Notes: a model not told the origin generated them from the sequence alone. DNA of 64,000 nt from JAMHWD01 sp035911135 (GCA_035911135.1 JAMHWD010000018.1:124001-188000); one strand, 5' to 3'. Shown: positions 16,155-24,962, numbered from the stretch's first letter. Made by a program: numbers and translations.

Positions 16155-16793
16155 CTACTGAATCAAAATTTCCTGAAACAGCACATCCTTGATTTCCACA
16201 GGCGCAGCCGCCTGATTAACCCGCCATAAAAGCTCCATCTGGAGGCGATACATCCCGGCAGAGCCTTTCAGATCGCTTACCCGTAATTCCCGCAAATAGG
16301 TCTGAAACTGGTCGATCACCCGCGGGATAACGGCCTGTACGGCAGAGCCTTCGGCCGGATTTTTCAGCTCCAGCTGCACCGTAAGCCTTAAAAAGCGCGG
16401 ATCTTCATCAGGATCCGAGTTCAGATTGACGATCATGGTCGGAATTTCAATAAAGGCGCTCAAAGGACCGCCATGGCCATCCCCGCCGCCATGACCATCG
16501 CCTGCTGGGGCTGCATGGGAATCGGCCGCCGGCGCGGCATGACTATCGGCAGCGGCATGCTCTTCTTCCGGGCAGGCCTTGATAACCTTGCCGTGATCGT
16601 CTTTTTCCTCGACGCATGCTTCCGCGCCGCCGCCCAGATAGGAATCCAGAAATCCTGAGAAATAAAGCCCGCCGCCAACACCGCCCAAAAGCAACAGGGG
16701 CAGCACCACCAGCATAATCAGCTTCTTGGCATTAAAGCCGGCCTTTTGTTCGCCTGCGCCGTCTGCGGCTTCGTTTTCAGTTTCTTCTGCCAT
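16155..16793 (-). CDS. fliL: Flagellar basal body-associated protein FliL
   Basis: FliL is a single-pass inner-membrane protein that rings the stator and supports torque. 212 residues: a cytoplasmic tail (1-27), a membrane helix (about 28-52, LIMLVVLPLLLLGGVGGGLYF), and a His/Ala/Gly/Asp-rich linker (about 75-112) with repeated DSHAAPA/DGHGG units. The stomatin-like C-terminal domain (113-212) contains TMIVNLNSD and the terminal VLFQEILIQ strand. The His/Asp-rich linker could bind metal, which is inference. First gene of the fliL-to-repeat-protein run. Confidence 0.93.
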   Translation of the reverse strand: MAEETENEAADGAGEQKAGFNAKKLIMLVVLPLLLLGGVGGGLYFSGFLDSYLGGGAEACVEEKDDHGKVIKACPEEEHAAADSHAAPAADSHAAPAGDGHGGGDGHGGPLSAFIEIPTMIVNLNSDPDEDPRFLRLTVQLELKNPAEGSAVQAVIPRVIDQFQTYLRELRVSDLKGSAGMYRLQMELLWRVNQAAAPVEIKDVLFQEILIQ

Positions 16794-17006
16794 GATGATC
16801 CATCCGGGGATTTTGCGTTGGTGCTTTTACATTATATGCATTTTTAAGAAATTTTACCGTATAGCGCCCGCGAATAAAATGATGAAATCCAAAAAAGTCA
16901 TGGCTTTTCAACAATATCGAATTATTCCCATCCGGTTCCGCCGGAGATGGAAAAAAATTCCGCGCCGCCCGGCCGCCAGAAAATCTTCAGAAACGGTGCC
17001 TCCAAT

Positions 17007-17015
17007 TTATCCACA
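17007..17015 (+). promoter_or_regulatory. Perfect DnaA box in the flgF/fliL control region
   Basis: TTATCCACA, identical to the strong DnaA 9-mer, 45 bp upstream of the sigma-54 promoter of flgF. One of only three perfect copies found in the window, all in flagellar intergenic DNA. Confidence 0.5.
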
Positions 17016-17059
17016 GGGAGAACTCAATTAAGCAATTGATAATAAATGATTTTTAAATT

Positions 17060-17075
17060 TGGCACAGCATATGCA
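17060..17075 (+). promoter_or_regulatory. Sigma-54-type promoter of the flgF-flgG-flgA-flgH operon
   Basis: TGGCACAGCATATGCA matches the -24 GG and -12 GC elements with correct spacing, 57 bp upstream of the flgF ATG. The sequence around it closely resembles the flgI promoter at 22807, including a downstream CTGCCC. Confidence 0.78.
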
Positions 17076-17132
17076 AATCCACTGCCCAAGGGAAACAAGG
17101 CTCCTGCTTTTACTCAAGGGAATTAGTACGCC

Positions 17133-17864
17133 ATGGAAAACAGTATATATCTGGGCTTGTCGAAACAGATGGTGCTTCGCACCAATATGAACATTACGGC
17201 GAATAATATCGCCAATGTGAATACGCCCGGCTATCGCGGCCAGAACACGCTTTTTGCCGAATTTGTCAGCAAACAACGTGACATCGACAACCCCAAGGAC
17301 CCGCTGTCTTTTGTCTATGACCGCGGCCAGTATCAGGTCACCGATGAAGGCCCGCTGCAGATGACAGAAAACCCGCTGGATATCGCTGTGGTTGGCCCCG
17401 GCTTTATCGGCGTGCAAAGCCCCGGCGGCGGCACAGCCTACAGCCGCGCCGGCCAGATGGAGCTCGGCCCCGGCGGAGAATTGCGGACACCTTCCGGCCA
17501 TCCGATCCTGAATGAAGGCGGCGCGCCTATCACCATTCCGGCCAATGCCACAGAAATCAAAATCGATTCCAAGGGCGTTATCTCGACGCAGGACGGGCAA
17601 ATCGGACGCATCCAGCTTGTAGAATTTGCCAATGTGCAGGAACTCGAAGCCATGGGCGATAATCTCTACACCGCCCCCGCCCCCGGCACGCCGGCCACGC
17701 AATCCACGATCAAGCAGGGCTATCTCGAAGGATCGAACGTGCAGGCCGTTCTGGAGATGACCAACATGATCGATACGCTGCGGAATTACCAGTCGCTGCA
17801 ATCCATGATGCAGACGGAAAATGAGCGCCTCCGCACCGCCATACAACGCCTGACACGAACATAA
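17133..17864 (+). CDS. flgF: Proximal/distal rod protein FlgF
   Basis: FlgF is a rod subunit. 243 residues with the rod/hook N-terminal motif NITANNIANVNTPGYR (about 20-35), the central ENPLDIAVVGPGFIGVQ block and the C-terminal coil AVLEMTNMIDTLRNYQSLQS. Its shorter length and N-terminus (MENSIYLGLSKQ) distinguish it from the following flgG. First gene of a four-gene operon starting at the sigma-54 promoter. Confidence 0.95.
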   Translation: MENSIYLGLSKQMVLRTNMNITANNIANVNTPGYRGQNTLFAEFVSKQRDIDNPKDPLSFVYDRGQYQVTDEGPLQMTENPLDIAVVGPGFIGVQSPGGGTAYSRAGQMELGPGGELRTPSGHPILNEGGAPITIPANATEIKIDSKGVISTQDGQIGRIQLVEFANVQELEAMGDNLYTAPAPGTPATQSTIKQGYLEGSNVQAVLEMTNMIDTLRNYQSLQSMMQTENERLRTAIQRLTRT

Positions 17865-17895
17865 GAATTTGAAAGTTTAAAGGAGAACCAAGACC

Positions 17896-18681
17896 ATGAG
17901 ATCACTCGATATCGGCGCAACCGGCATGATGGCCCAGCAGATGAATGTGGATGTGATATCCAACAACATCGCCAACATGACCACAACCGGATACAAGCGC
18001 CAGCGCGCGGCCTTTCAGGATCTGATCTACCAGAATATCGACCGCCCCGGCAGCACATCGTCCGATGCCGGGACCACAGTGCCATCGGGTATCCAGATGG
18101 GTCTTGGCGTTCGCACCGGCGCGGTGTACCGCATGACCGGACAGGGCGCGATCCAGATCACCGAAAACCCATTGGATATGGCCATCACAGGCGAAGGGTA
18201 TTTCCAGATCGAACTGCCCAGCGGCGAGACCGCCTATACACGTGATGGAACGTTCCAGGTCAATGAAAACGGCGAGATCGTCACCACACAGGGCTATCTG
18301 GTCCAACCCGGCATCACAGTGCCTGAAGACGCCATCGACGTCGATATCAACGAAAGCGGCGAGGTGATTGTAAAGATCAGCGGCCAGACAACCATGCAAA
18401 ATCTGGGTCAGATTGAACTGGCCAGCTTTGTGAACCCGGTCGGTTTGGAAGCCATTGGCGATAACCTGTTTCTGGAGACAGAAGCCTCCGGCGCGCCGAC
18501 AACAGGCAATCCGGCAGAAGACCAGTTCGGGTCCATCCGTCAGGGCGCGCTTGAGCAATCCAACGTCAACGTGGTGGAAGAAATTACCAAGCTGATTTCC
18601 GCGCAGCGTGCCTATGAAATGAACTCCAACGTGATTTCAACATCGGATGAGATGATGCAGACAACATCGCAGCTTCGATAA
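17896..18681 (+). CDS. flgG: Distal rod protein FlgG
   Basis: FlgG builds the distal rod. 261 residues, the usual length. It starts MRSLDIGATGMMAQQ, with DVISNNIANMTTTGYK (about 18-33) and NPLDMAITGEGYFQIELP in the centre. The conserved C-terminal coil is EEITKLISAQRAYEMNSNVI. It follows flgF by 31 bp with an AAGGAG-type ribosome site. Confidence 0.97.
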   Translation: MRSLDIGATGMMAQQMNVDVISNNIANMTTTGYKRQRAAFQDLIYQNIDRPGSTSSDAGTTVPSGIQMGLGVRTGAVYRMTGQGAIQITENPLDMAITGEGYFQIELPSGETAYTRDGTFQVNENGEIVTTQGYLVQPGITVPEDAIDVDINESGEVIVKISGQTTMQNLGQIELASFVNPVGLEAIGDNLFLETEASGAPTTGNPAEDQFGSIRQGALEQSNVNVVEEITKLISAQRAYEMNSNVISTSDEMMQTTSQLR

Positions 18682-18719
18682 TTATTCACCAATGAACTTA
18701 AAAGTTAGGGATTAAGCTC

Positions 18720-19655
18720 ATGAAAACAAAAAAATTTATACTAGCCGCATTGATCGGCGCCAGCATAGGGCTTTATGCCTTTCAGGCGGGCGCGATCACC
18801 TTGAAGGACAATACGATCATTCAAGGATCGAATATCACGCTGGGCGATATTTTTACCGATCTGCCGCGCGATAACGATAAAGTGCTCGGCCCCGCCCCAC
18901 GCCCCGGCACGGATATGGTTCTGAACGCCCGGACCCTGATGAGAATAGCCATAGCCATGGATTTGCCATGGCGCCCGTCCAGCGCAACGGATCAGATCGT
19001 ATTGAAACGTGCGGCAACAGTTATCGGCCGTGACGAGATCGAATCCCGCCTCAAGAAAGAAATTATCGAAAACGGATACACTGAAGGATTTGATATTGAA
19101 TTCCCGCAAGCCACATCCGAGATGATCCTGCCCAAGGATCAACCCGGCAGCTTTGATATTGCAGACCTTAAAATCGACCGCGCCAGCGGAAAATTCACCG
19201 CCACTATCGCCGCGCCATCCAAGGAAAACACCATTCAGACCAACGCCGTAAGCGGCATTATTTACCCGGTAGCCGAAGTGCCGGTATTACGATCCACATT
19301 ACGCAAGGGCACAATCATCGGCCAACGCGATATTGAATTTATCACGATGCGCGCCGATTCTTTAAATGATGCCTATTTCATTGATGCCAATGACATTATC
19401 GGTATGACGCCGCGCAAAATCCTGATCCCCGGCAAGCCGGTCACAGAAAACGATATCGAAGCCCCGCAAGTTGTCACACGCGGCGATGCCATTGTGATCA
19501 CACTCAAAAGCGGCCCGATGACACTGACCGCCCAAGGCAAGGCCCTTGAAAACGGCGCGACCGGAGACCTCATCCGCGTTACCAGCTCGGAAGGCAGCCG
19601 CACGCTTCAGGCACTGGTCACCGGCGACAAGGAAGTACAGATTTCGGATTTTTAA
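18720..19655 (+). CDS. flgA: P-ring assembly chaperone FlgA
   Basis: FlgA is a periplasmic chaperone for P-ring (FlgI) assembly. 311 residues with a signal peptide (about 1-25, ending AGAITLKD after a LIGASIGLYAFQ core). The C-terminal SAF/ChapFlgA domain (about 185-311) contains VPVLRSTLRKGTIIGQRDI, LIPGKPVTENDI and DLIRVTSSEGSRTLQ. The N-terminal part is the variable FlgA domain. It sits between flgG and flgH in the same operon. Confidence 0.93.
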   Translation: MKTKKFILAALIGASIGLYAFQAGAITLKDNTIIQGSNITLGDIFTDLPRDNDKVLGPAPRPGTDMVLNARTLMRIAIAMDLPWRPSSATDQIVLKRAATVIGRDEIESRLKKEIIENGYTEGFDIEFPQATSEMILPKDQPGSFDIADLKIDRASGKFTATIAAPSKENTIQTNAVSGIIYPVAEVPVLRSTLRKGTIIGQRDIEFITMRADSLNDAYFIDANDIIGMTPRKILIPGKPVTENDIEAPQVVTRGDAIVITLKSGPMTLTAQGKALENGATGDLIRVTSSEGSRTLQALVTGDKEVQISDF

Positions 19656-19697
19656 ACCAACATCCGCGTAAGAACTTAAGAGAACGGGGTAACAACC

Positions 19698-20483
19698 ATG
19701 AAAACCACCATGAAGCATAAACTCAAAAGCCTAAGCCTGCTGATCGCCTCGGCCTCGACCTTAAGCGCTTGCAGCTCGGCCATGGACCGGATTGAAAATA
19801 TCGGACAAGCCCCGGAAATGAGCAAAATCTCCAACCCAATGACGCAGGCCGATTACCAGCCCGTCAGCCTGCCCATGCCCGCGCCCAAGGAATCCATCCA
19901 GCAGAAAAACTCGCTCTGGGCCTCCGACCGCCAGACGTTCTTTAAAGACCAGCGCGCCGCCGATGTCGGCGATATCATCACCGTGTTGATTGACATTAAC
20001 GATGAAGCACAATTGGAAAACGAAACGGAGCGCACACGGTCCAGCAACGAGAATGCCGGCCTTAACTCTCTCCTGGGTTATCAGAACTCACTGAATGCGG
20101 TTTTGCCGGAAGATATCAATGACCCTGCAACCGGCCTCATCAACCCCGATGTTGTAGGCCTTGAGTCGGATTCATCGCATAACGGTTCAGGCAGCATCGA
20201 ACGGGAGGAAGAAATCACCGTCCGCATGGCCGCTCTGGTCACCCAAATCCTGCCCAACGGCAACATGGTGATATATGGCCGTCAGGAAGTGGGCGTGAAT
20301 TTCGAAAAACGCATCTTGCAGATCAATGGTGTTATCCGCCCGCAGGATATCAGCATCGACAACACCATCTCCTATGACCAGATCGCCGAAGCCCGCATTG
20401 AATACGGCGGCGAAGGCCAGATTACCGACGTCCAGCAGCCGCGTTACGGCCAGCAGTTATATGATGTGATCTTCCCATTCTAA
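19698..20483 (+). CDS. flgH: L-ring lipoprotein FlgH
   Basis: FlgH forms the outer-membrane L ring. 261 residues with a type II signal peptide and lipobox LSAC, lipidated Cys at about residue 25. Family blocks seen are SLWASDRQTFFKDQRAADVGDIITV, the LPNGNMVIYGRQEVGVN motif and the C-terminal GQITDVQQPRYGQQLYDVIFPF region. The last gene of the flgF operon, followed by a strong intrinsic terminator. Confidence 0.96.
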   Translation: MKTTMKHKLKSLSLLIASASTLSACSSAMDRIENIGQAPEMSKISNPMTQADYQPVSLPMPAPKESIQQKNSLWASDRQTFFKDQRAADVGDIITVLIDINDEAQLENETERTRSSNENAGLNSLLGYQNSLNAVLPEDINDPATGLINPDVVGLESDSSHNGSGSIEREEEITVRMAALVTQILPNGNMVIYGRQEVGVNFEKRILQINGVIRPQDISIDNTISYDQIAEARIEYGGEGQITDVQQPRYGQQLYDVIFPF

Positions 20484-20507
20484 AAAATACCCCACCCGCA
20501 AGATCAG

Positions 20508-20544
20508 ACACAAGCCGCAGCACATTGCGGCTTGTGTTATTTTA
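20508..20544 (+). terminator. Intrinsic terminator after flgH
   Basis: A perfect 12-bp stem, ACACAAGCCGCA / TGCGGCTTGTGT, with a 6-nt loop, followed by TATTTTAA, 24 bp after the flgH stop. Confidence 0.8.
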
Positions 20545-20626
20545 ACCGCTCGCTCCATTGACGGGCTCTTTTGCATTTTTTATAATGCTTTCTTTAAGAG
20601 ATTTTAAAATCAAAGATTTCAACTTC

Positions 20627-21583
20627 ATGCAAAAAAAATGGCTGATCGGCAGCGCCATAATCCTATTCACCGGCTATGTGATTGTTGAAAATAACCCATG
20701 GATCATCGGCATGGATTCCTTGTATGGCCACAGCGCGCCGCAAGCACAAAGCACCGCATCGCGCACCGCGCCAGAGCCGCAATACACCCCGATCCAGACG
20801 ACCTATTCCGCATGGACCATGGGCCGCGGGACATTCGGACCGTTGCTGATATCCCGCAGCACATTGCAAGACTTAACCGGACAACTTCCCTTTAAAAGCG
20901 GCACCGAGGGATTTTATACTGTCAAGCCCATTCAGGAAACCGTGAACGGGCAATGCCATTATGAATGGAAACCCGGCAATTATTGTGGATTGGCTGGGGC
21001 GGCTGTTGAGGCCATGTACGAAGAAGGCGGCACGCGCTTTATCCTGACATTCGACCATAACAAGCCCAATATGCCCTGCGGCCAGCAGCTTTCCGATGAT
21101 GAAAAAAGCCACGAAATGAAATTGGGCGTTGTTGAAGGCGCCACCGATTTTTCCCAAATGATCAAAGACAATCCGCAAGGATTCTTTGCTAAATTCCCGG
21201 CCTGCGCCACCACAATACTCAGCCAGGCCCGCGTCATCTTTAACAAACACACCCATCCTGATTTCAAGGGCATCACCACAGGCCTTACAACGGTCATGCC
21301 CGGCCTGAAAATGCAGGATTTTGTAGCAACATATCTGGAAAAAACCGGGTTGCAAGGGCATGACATTCAGGCCATCAAAACAATGCCCAGCCGGGAAATC
21401 CGCAATTATATTGTCGAGAAAATTCCAGAACTTAGAATCAGCGGCGACCGCTTTGAGGGCAAGGAGATGGTTATTCTGCGCGATGCTGACGGCGTGAAAT
21501 ACGCCTTTGGCCTGAATTATGTTCAAGACCCGCCGGGCACAAAGCCACAGGAAATCGCCGAAATCACCTGGATCGGTTTCTAG
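20627..21583 (+). CDS. Membrane-anchored protein of unknown function
   Basis: 318 residues from the ATG at 20627; upstream alternatives are an ATG at 20585 and a TTG at 20558. The 20627 start places a membrane anchor or signal peptide right at the N-terminus (about 5-21, WLIGSAIILFTGYVIV). The rest is a soluble, probably periplasmic domain with four cysteines (GQCHYEW, NYCGLAG, MPCGQQ, FPACATT), which may form disulphides. No family recognised. It lies between flgH and the dksA-like gene and convergent with the latter; a flagellar role is not shown. Confidence 0.75.
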   Translation: MQKKWLIGSAIILFTGYVIVENNPWIIGMDSLYGHSAPQAQSTASRTAPEPQYTPIQTTYSAWTMGRGTFGPLLISRSTLQDLTGQLPFKSGTEGFYTVKPIQETVNGQCHYEWKPGNYCGLAGAAVEAMYEEGGTRFILTFDHNKPNMPCGQQLSDDEKSHEMKLGVVEGATDFSQMIKDNPQGFFAKFPACATTILSQARVIFNKHTHPDFKGITTGLTTVMPGLKMQDFVATYLEKTGLQGHDIQAIKTMPSREIRNYIVEKIPELRISGDRFEGKEMVILRDADGVKYAFGLNYVQDPPGTKPQEIAEITWIGF

Positions 21584-21616
21584 AGAAATATTCTGATAAC
21601 AAAATGCTGCCCGCGA

Positions 21617-22057
21617 TTAATCGTCGCGGTGGGTTTTTTCCAGACGCTCGTGACGCTCCTGCGCCTCAAGGCTGAGCGTGGCGATCGGACGGGCCTTCAG
21701 GCGCGGGATCGAGATCGGCTCGCCCGTTTCCTCGCAGAAGCCATAATCATCATGATCAATACGCTCGATGGCTTCGTTGATTTTGGAAATCAGCTTACGC
21801 TCGCGGTCGCGCGTCCGCAGCTCCAGCGCGTGATCGGTTTCAGCCGAGGCGCGGTCCGCCAGATCGGGCTTTTGCAGCTCGGTCCCTTGCAGCGTATTGG
21901 TGATAGTTTCCTGAGAGCCGCTCAGCAGCTCCTTACGCCAGGCGATAAGCTGCTGGCGGAAATATTCCCGCATGACCGGGTTCATAAACTTGGCTTTATC
22001 CTTTTCAGGATCGTAATCCGGAGGAACAATAACACTGCTGACTTCGCTCATAACCAT
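21617..22057 (-). CDS. dksA: DksA-type RNA polymerase-binding regulator
   Basis: 146 residues with the DksA fold: an N-terminal region, a long coiled coil (about 28-100) whose tip carries DxxDxA as D65/D68/A70, and a C-terminal globular domain YGFCEETGEPISIPRLKARP followed by EAQERHE. DksA enters the polymerase secondary channel and acts with ppGpp (family knowledge). The four-Cys zinc site of classical DksA is reduced to one Cys (C108); the others are replaced (EETG, LSLEA), as in Cys-poor DksA forms. Transcribed on the minus strand 84 bp after fliX, so possibly co-transcribed with it. Confidence 0.88.
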   Translation of the reverse strand: MVMSEVSSVIVPPDYDPEKDKAKFMNPVMREYFRQQLIAWRKELLSGSQETITNTLQGTELQKPDLADRASAETDHALELRTRDRERKLISKINEAIERIDHDDYGFCEETGEPISIPRLKARPIATLSLEAQERHERLEKTHRDD

Positions 22058-22141
22058 AAAAATCCCTTAAACGCGGTACTTTGGTGATTCCAAAACTATA
22101 AGAAGGAAGTTCTTGAAAAACAAGAGGATTTAAGGATTCTG

Positions 22142-22594
22142 TTAAACCTTATTCACATTTGCCTTTGAATCAAGCGCCACGCGCATCTTCGCCAGCTCAA
22201 CCTGCGCCCGCAAGTCAATTTCATCCATGATCGAGGTCAGGGCCGGGTCTGATATCCGCTCGCGGTGCGAAGCCACGACATCGGCGATATCAATCATATG
22301 CCCCACCGTCAGCGTCCCGCCCAGCATGGCCAGACGGATTTTGTCCAGTTCCTGCAGCACCCCGTTCGAGCGTTCACGGGCGCGTTTACGGGCGGCGCGC
22401 GCCGTTGGGTCTTCGGCCGCCTGCACCGAAAGCAAGGAATCAACCCGGGCAATGGATTTGGTGGTGCTGGCCGCTGCCGCCCCTTCTGTGCCTTGCGATA
22501 AAAAATCGCCAAAGCTTTCATCACCCGATGAAACCTTGTCCTTTTTGCCTGTTTTCGATGGGCCTTGCGTCTGGCCCGGACCTTGAATTTTCAT
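22142..22594 (-). CDS. fliX: Flagellar assembly regulator FliX
   Basis: 150 residues. A polar N-terminus with a FGDFL segment precedes a helical C-terminal domain containing LDKIRLAMLGGTLTVGHMID and DPALTSIMDEIDLRAQVELAKM, which I recognise as FliX. In Caulobacter FliX binds FlbD and couples sigma-54-dependent flagellar transcription to assembly of the early basal body. Its presence with flbD (43323) in the window supports the same control circuit. Divergent from flgI, sharing the 289-bp control region. Confidence 0.9.
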   Translation of the reverse strand: MKIQGPGQTQGPSKTGKKDKVSSGDESFGDFLSQGTEGAAAASTTKSIARVDSLLSVQAAEDPTARAARKRARERSNGVLQELDKIRLAMLGGTLTVGHMIDIADVVASHRERISDPALTSIMDEIDLRAQVELAKMRVALDSKANVNKV

Positions 22595-22806
22595 GATCTT
22601 TTAGAACTGGATTTCTTGTTATTTTACGATAATTAAAGGCCGGGCTTTCCCCTGCCATCTCTTAATAACTATAGCACAGAAAGAATAATGAAAGAGGAAA
22701 GATTTGCCGGGTCTTAGGGAAAATTCAAGATTCCCCCCGCCGCGCCAGAAGCCGCGCCGCGCTGTTGAATATCGAACAAGTCATTGTAATTTCACAATTT
22801 TCAATC

Positions 22807-22822
22807 TGGCACAGCATTCGCA
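22807..22822 (+). promoter_or_regulatory. Sigma-54-type promoter upstream of flgI
   Basis: TGGCACAGCATTCGCA with correct -24/-12 spacing, 62 bp upstream of the furthest flgI start. The first eleven bases are identical to the flgF promoter. A GC-rich TTTGCCGGG about 100 bp upstream (22703-22711) is a possible FlbD enhancer half-site. Confidence 0.75.
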
Positions 22823-22883
22823 TATCTCTGCCCGACGGCCTCAAACAGTTAGGGTTTGGGCCAGAACCAATGAGGCATGACGG

Positions 22884-24134
22884 ATGTTCAACACAACGCA
22901 GAACAGAAGACATAATATAAAAAGGCCAGCAAACGGCTTGATAATGGTGGGTGTAAACCGGTCATCAACGCTTCTCGCCCTTGAGATGGAAGGGTGCAGT
23001 GCTCTGAAAAACAAAAAAATCAGAAGCGTGATAACGGTTATTTTCTTCTTTCTTGCGTTGTGCCTCACCCCTCTTGCCGCGCAGGCGAAAACTTCACGGA
23101 TCAAGGATATCGTGAATATCGAAGGCGTGCGGGAAAACCAGCTGGTAGGTTACGGTCTTGTGGTGGGACTGAACGGCACCGGCGATTCCCTGAATAACTC
23201 CCCCTTCACCGAGCAAAGCCTTGTGGCGATGCTGGAGCGTTTGGGCGTGAGCGTACGCGGCCAGAACATGAACACCGGCAATGTCGCCGCGGTCATGGTC
23301 ACGGCCACCCTGCCCCCCTTTACCAATCAGGGGTCCAAGATTGATGTCACCGTGTCGACACTGGGCGATGCCACGGACCTGCAAGGCGGAACGCTTTTGG
23401 TAACGCCTTTGATGGCGGCTGATGGCGGCGTTTATGCGGTTGCACAAGGCCCGGTCAGTGTCTCCGGCTTTGCCGTCGAAGGCGATGCCGCGACCGTGGT
23501 GCAAAACACACCCACAACAGGCCGCATTGCCAGCGGCGCGATCGTCGAACGCGAGATCGACTTCCAGCTTTCCGAGCTGAGCCAGGTGCGCCTTGCCCTG
23601 AAAAACCCGGATTTCACAACCGCCCGCAGAATCGCGCAAGCCATTAACGGCTTCACATCGGCCAATCTGGCCGTGGCCGAAAATTCCGCCAGCGTTGTCC
23701 TGATGCGCCCCGATAATTACGACGGCAGCATTGTTGACCTTATTACTGATATCGAGCAACTGCCCGTCCAGCCTGACCAGCCTGCGCGCATCGTTATCAG
23801 CGAGCGATCCGGCGTGGTTGTCATCGGCGCGGATGTCCGCATCAGCGCGGTGGCCATTGCACAAGGAAACCTGACCATCAAGATCAATGAAACGCCGCAG
23901 GTATCACAGGCCAATCCCTTTGCCGAACAGGGCGAGACTGTCATCGTGCCGCGCACCGATATTGATGTGAATACAGGCGAAGACACGAAGCTCTCGAACC
24001 TTGATACCGGCGTGACGCTGCAGGATCTGGTGACCGGCCTCAACCGCCTTGGCCTTCAGCCCCGCGACATCATCACAATCCTGCAAGCCATCAAGGCGGC
24101 AGGCGCCCTGCAAGCCGAGATCGAGGTTATCTGA
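22884..24134 (+). CDS. flgI: P-ring protein FlgI
   Basis: FlgI forms the periplasmic P ring. The mature part is textbook: KTSRIKDIVNIEGVRENQLV, GYGLVVGLNGTGDSL, and the C-terminal GVTLQDLVTGLNRLGLQPRD with the ILQAIKAAGALQAEIEVI end. The signal peptide core (SVITVIFFFLALCLTPLAAQA) begins only about residue 49 from the ATG at 22884. Downstream ATGs at 22944 and 22986 would give shorter leaders; the last gives a normal signal peptide. The 22884 start has GAGG eight bases upstream, the others have weak sites. Start uncertain, identity certain. Confidence 0.95.
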   Translation: MFNTTQNRRHNIKRPANGLIMVGVNRSSTLLALEMEGCSALKNKKIRSVITVIFFFLALCLTPLAAQAKTSRIKDIVNIEGVRENQLVGYGLVVGLNGTGDSLNNSPFTEQSLVAMLERLGVSVRGQNMNTGNVAAVMVTATLPPFTNQGSKIDVTVSTLGDATDLQGGTLLVTPLMAADGGVYAVAQGPVSVSGFAVEGDAATVVQNTPTTGRIASGAIVEREIDFQLSELSQVRLALKNPDFTTARRIAQAINGFTSANLAVAENSASVVLMRPDNYDGSIVDLITDIEQLPVQPDQPARIVISERSGVVVIGADVRISAVAIAQGNLTIKINETPQVSQANPFAEQGETVIVPRTDIDVNTGEDTKLSNLDTGVTLQDLVTGLNRLGLQPRDIITILQAIKAAGALQAEIEVI

Positions 24135-24136
24135 TC

Positions 24137-24502
24137 ATGAGCAGCGCCAATAACAGCATGAGCCCGGATACCACAATCGCCCTGATGCAGGCCGGCCAAA
24201 CCAGCGCCACCAGCGCGGCACAAAAGGCAAAGGCCGCCAAGCAGCTGGAAAAAATATCCAGCGCCGCCGAAGAATTCGAGGCTGTCTTTATCGCCGAAAT
24301 GATGAAGCCCATGTTCGAGGGCATCTCGACCGAGGCCCCGTTTGGCGGCGGCAAGGGCGAGGAAATCTTTCGCAGCATGCTGCTGCAGGAATACGGCAAC
24401 AAGCTGGCGCAAAATGGCGGCGTTGGCATTTCAGATGCCGTGAAAACCGAATTACTCAAAGCACAGGAGCAAAAATCGCATGACACAGACCTTTCACAAT
24501 AG
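24137..24502 (+). CDS. flgJ: FlgJ-type rod-binding protein (no muramidase domain)
   Basis: 121 residues corresponding to the N-terminal rod-capping domain of FlgJ, with the conserved EEFEAVFIAEMMKPMFEGI and GKGEEIFRSMLLQEYG segments. The C-terminal peptidoglycan hydrolase domain is absent, the common state in alphaproteobacteria, where a separate lytic enzyme opens the wall. It starts 3 bp after flgI, and the next gene overlaps it by 23 bp. Confidence 0.93.
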   Translation: MSSANNSMSPDTTIALMQAGQTSATSAAQKAKAAKQLEKISSAAEEFEAVFIAEMMKPMFEGISTEAPFGGGKGEEIFRSMLLQEYGNKLAQNGGVGISDAVKTELLKAQEQKSHDTDLSQ

Positions 24503-24938
24503 CGCCCTGATGACCGATGGAAAACTGCTGCCGCAGGACACGGTTCAGGCAATCCAAACCCTGATCAAGGTCACGCAGTCATTGATTGATTATGCCGAGC
24601 GCGAGAACAAGATGCTGGCCCGTAACGACATGATGTCATTTGCGATCCTGCAAGATGAAAAATCCATTCTGGCTGAGCGTTATGTGCGCCTGTCCCGCGA
24701 ATTCCGCGACCGGATTGAAGATTTCCGCGGCATCGACAAATCCCATCTGGACAAGCTGGAATCCCTGCAAAAGGTGCTGGCTGATAGCTCCCGCACCAAC
24801 AATGCCCTGATCGGCCGCATCAAGAACAAGTCCGAGCAAAAAACGCAAAGCACGCTGCTGAGCGCGCAGGAACTGGGCCAGATGAAGCCTGTAAAATTCG
24901 ACAATCTCGCGCAAGGCTCTGCCCATCAGGGACAATAA
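24480..24938 (+). CDS. FlgN-like helical export chaperone, copy 1
   Basis: 152 residues, almost wholly helical with heptads (LIKVTQSLIDYAERENKML, then LQDEKSILAERYVRLSREF). Size, helical content and position after flgJ fit the FlgN chaperone group, which escorts hook-filament junction proteins to the export gate. The match is structural rather than motif-based. The E-x-x-x-L-x-x-x-D...LQ-x-EK core is shared with the next gene, suggesting a tandem duplication. Overlaps flgJ by 23 bp. Confidence 0.7.
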   Translation: MTQTFHNSALMTDGKLLPQDTVQAIQTLIKVTQSLIDYAERENKMLARNDMMSFAILQDEKSILAERYVRLSREFRDRIEDFRGIDKSHLDKLESLQKVLADSSRTNNALIGRIKNKSEQKTQSTLLSAQELGQMKPVKFDNLAQGSAHQGQ

Positions 24939-24962
24939 GCGCCGCCAAGAAAGGAGTTTGCC

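Larger units (their letters stand above)
16794..17132. promoter_or_regulatory. Divergent control region between fliL and flgF
   Basis: 339 bp without a gene. It holds a perfect DnaA box (17007-17015) and a sigma-54-type promoter (17060-17075) facing flgF. No convincing promoter motif facing fliL was found by eye, although one must serve the nine-gene minus-strand run. Confidence 0.7.
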
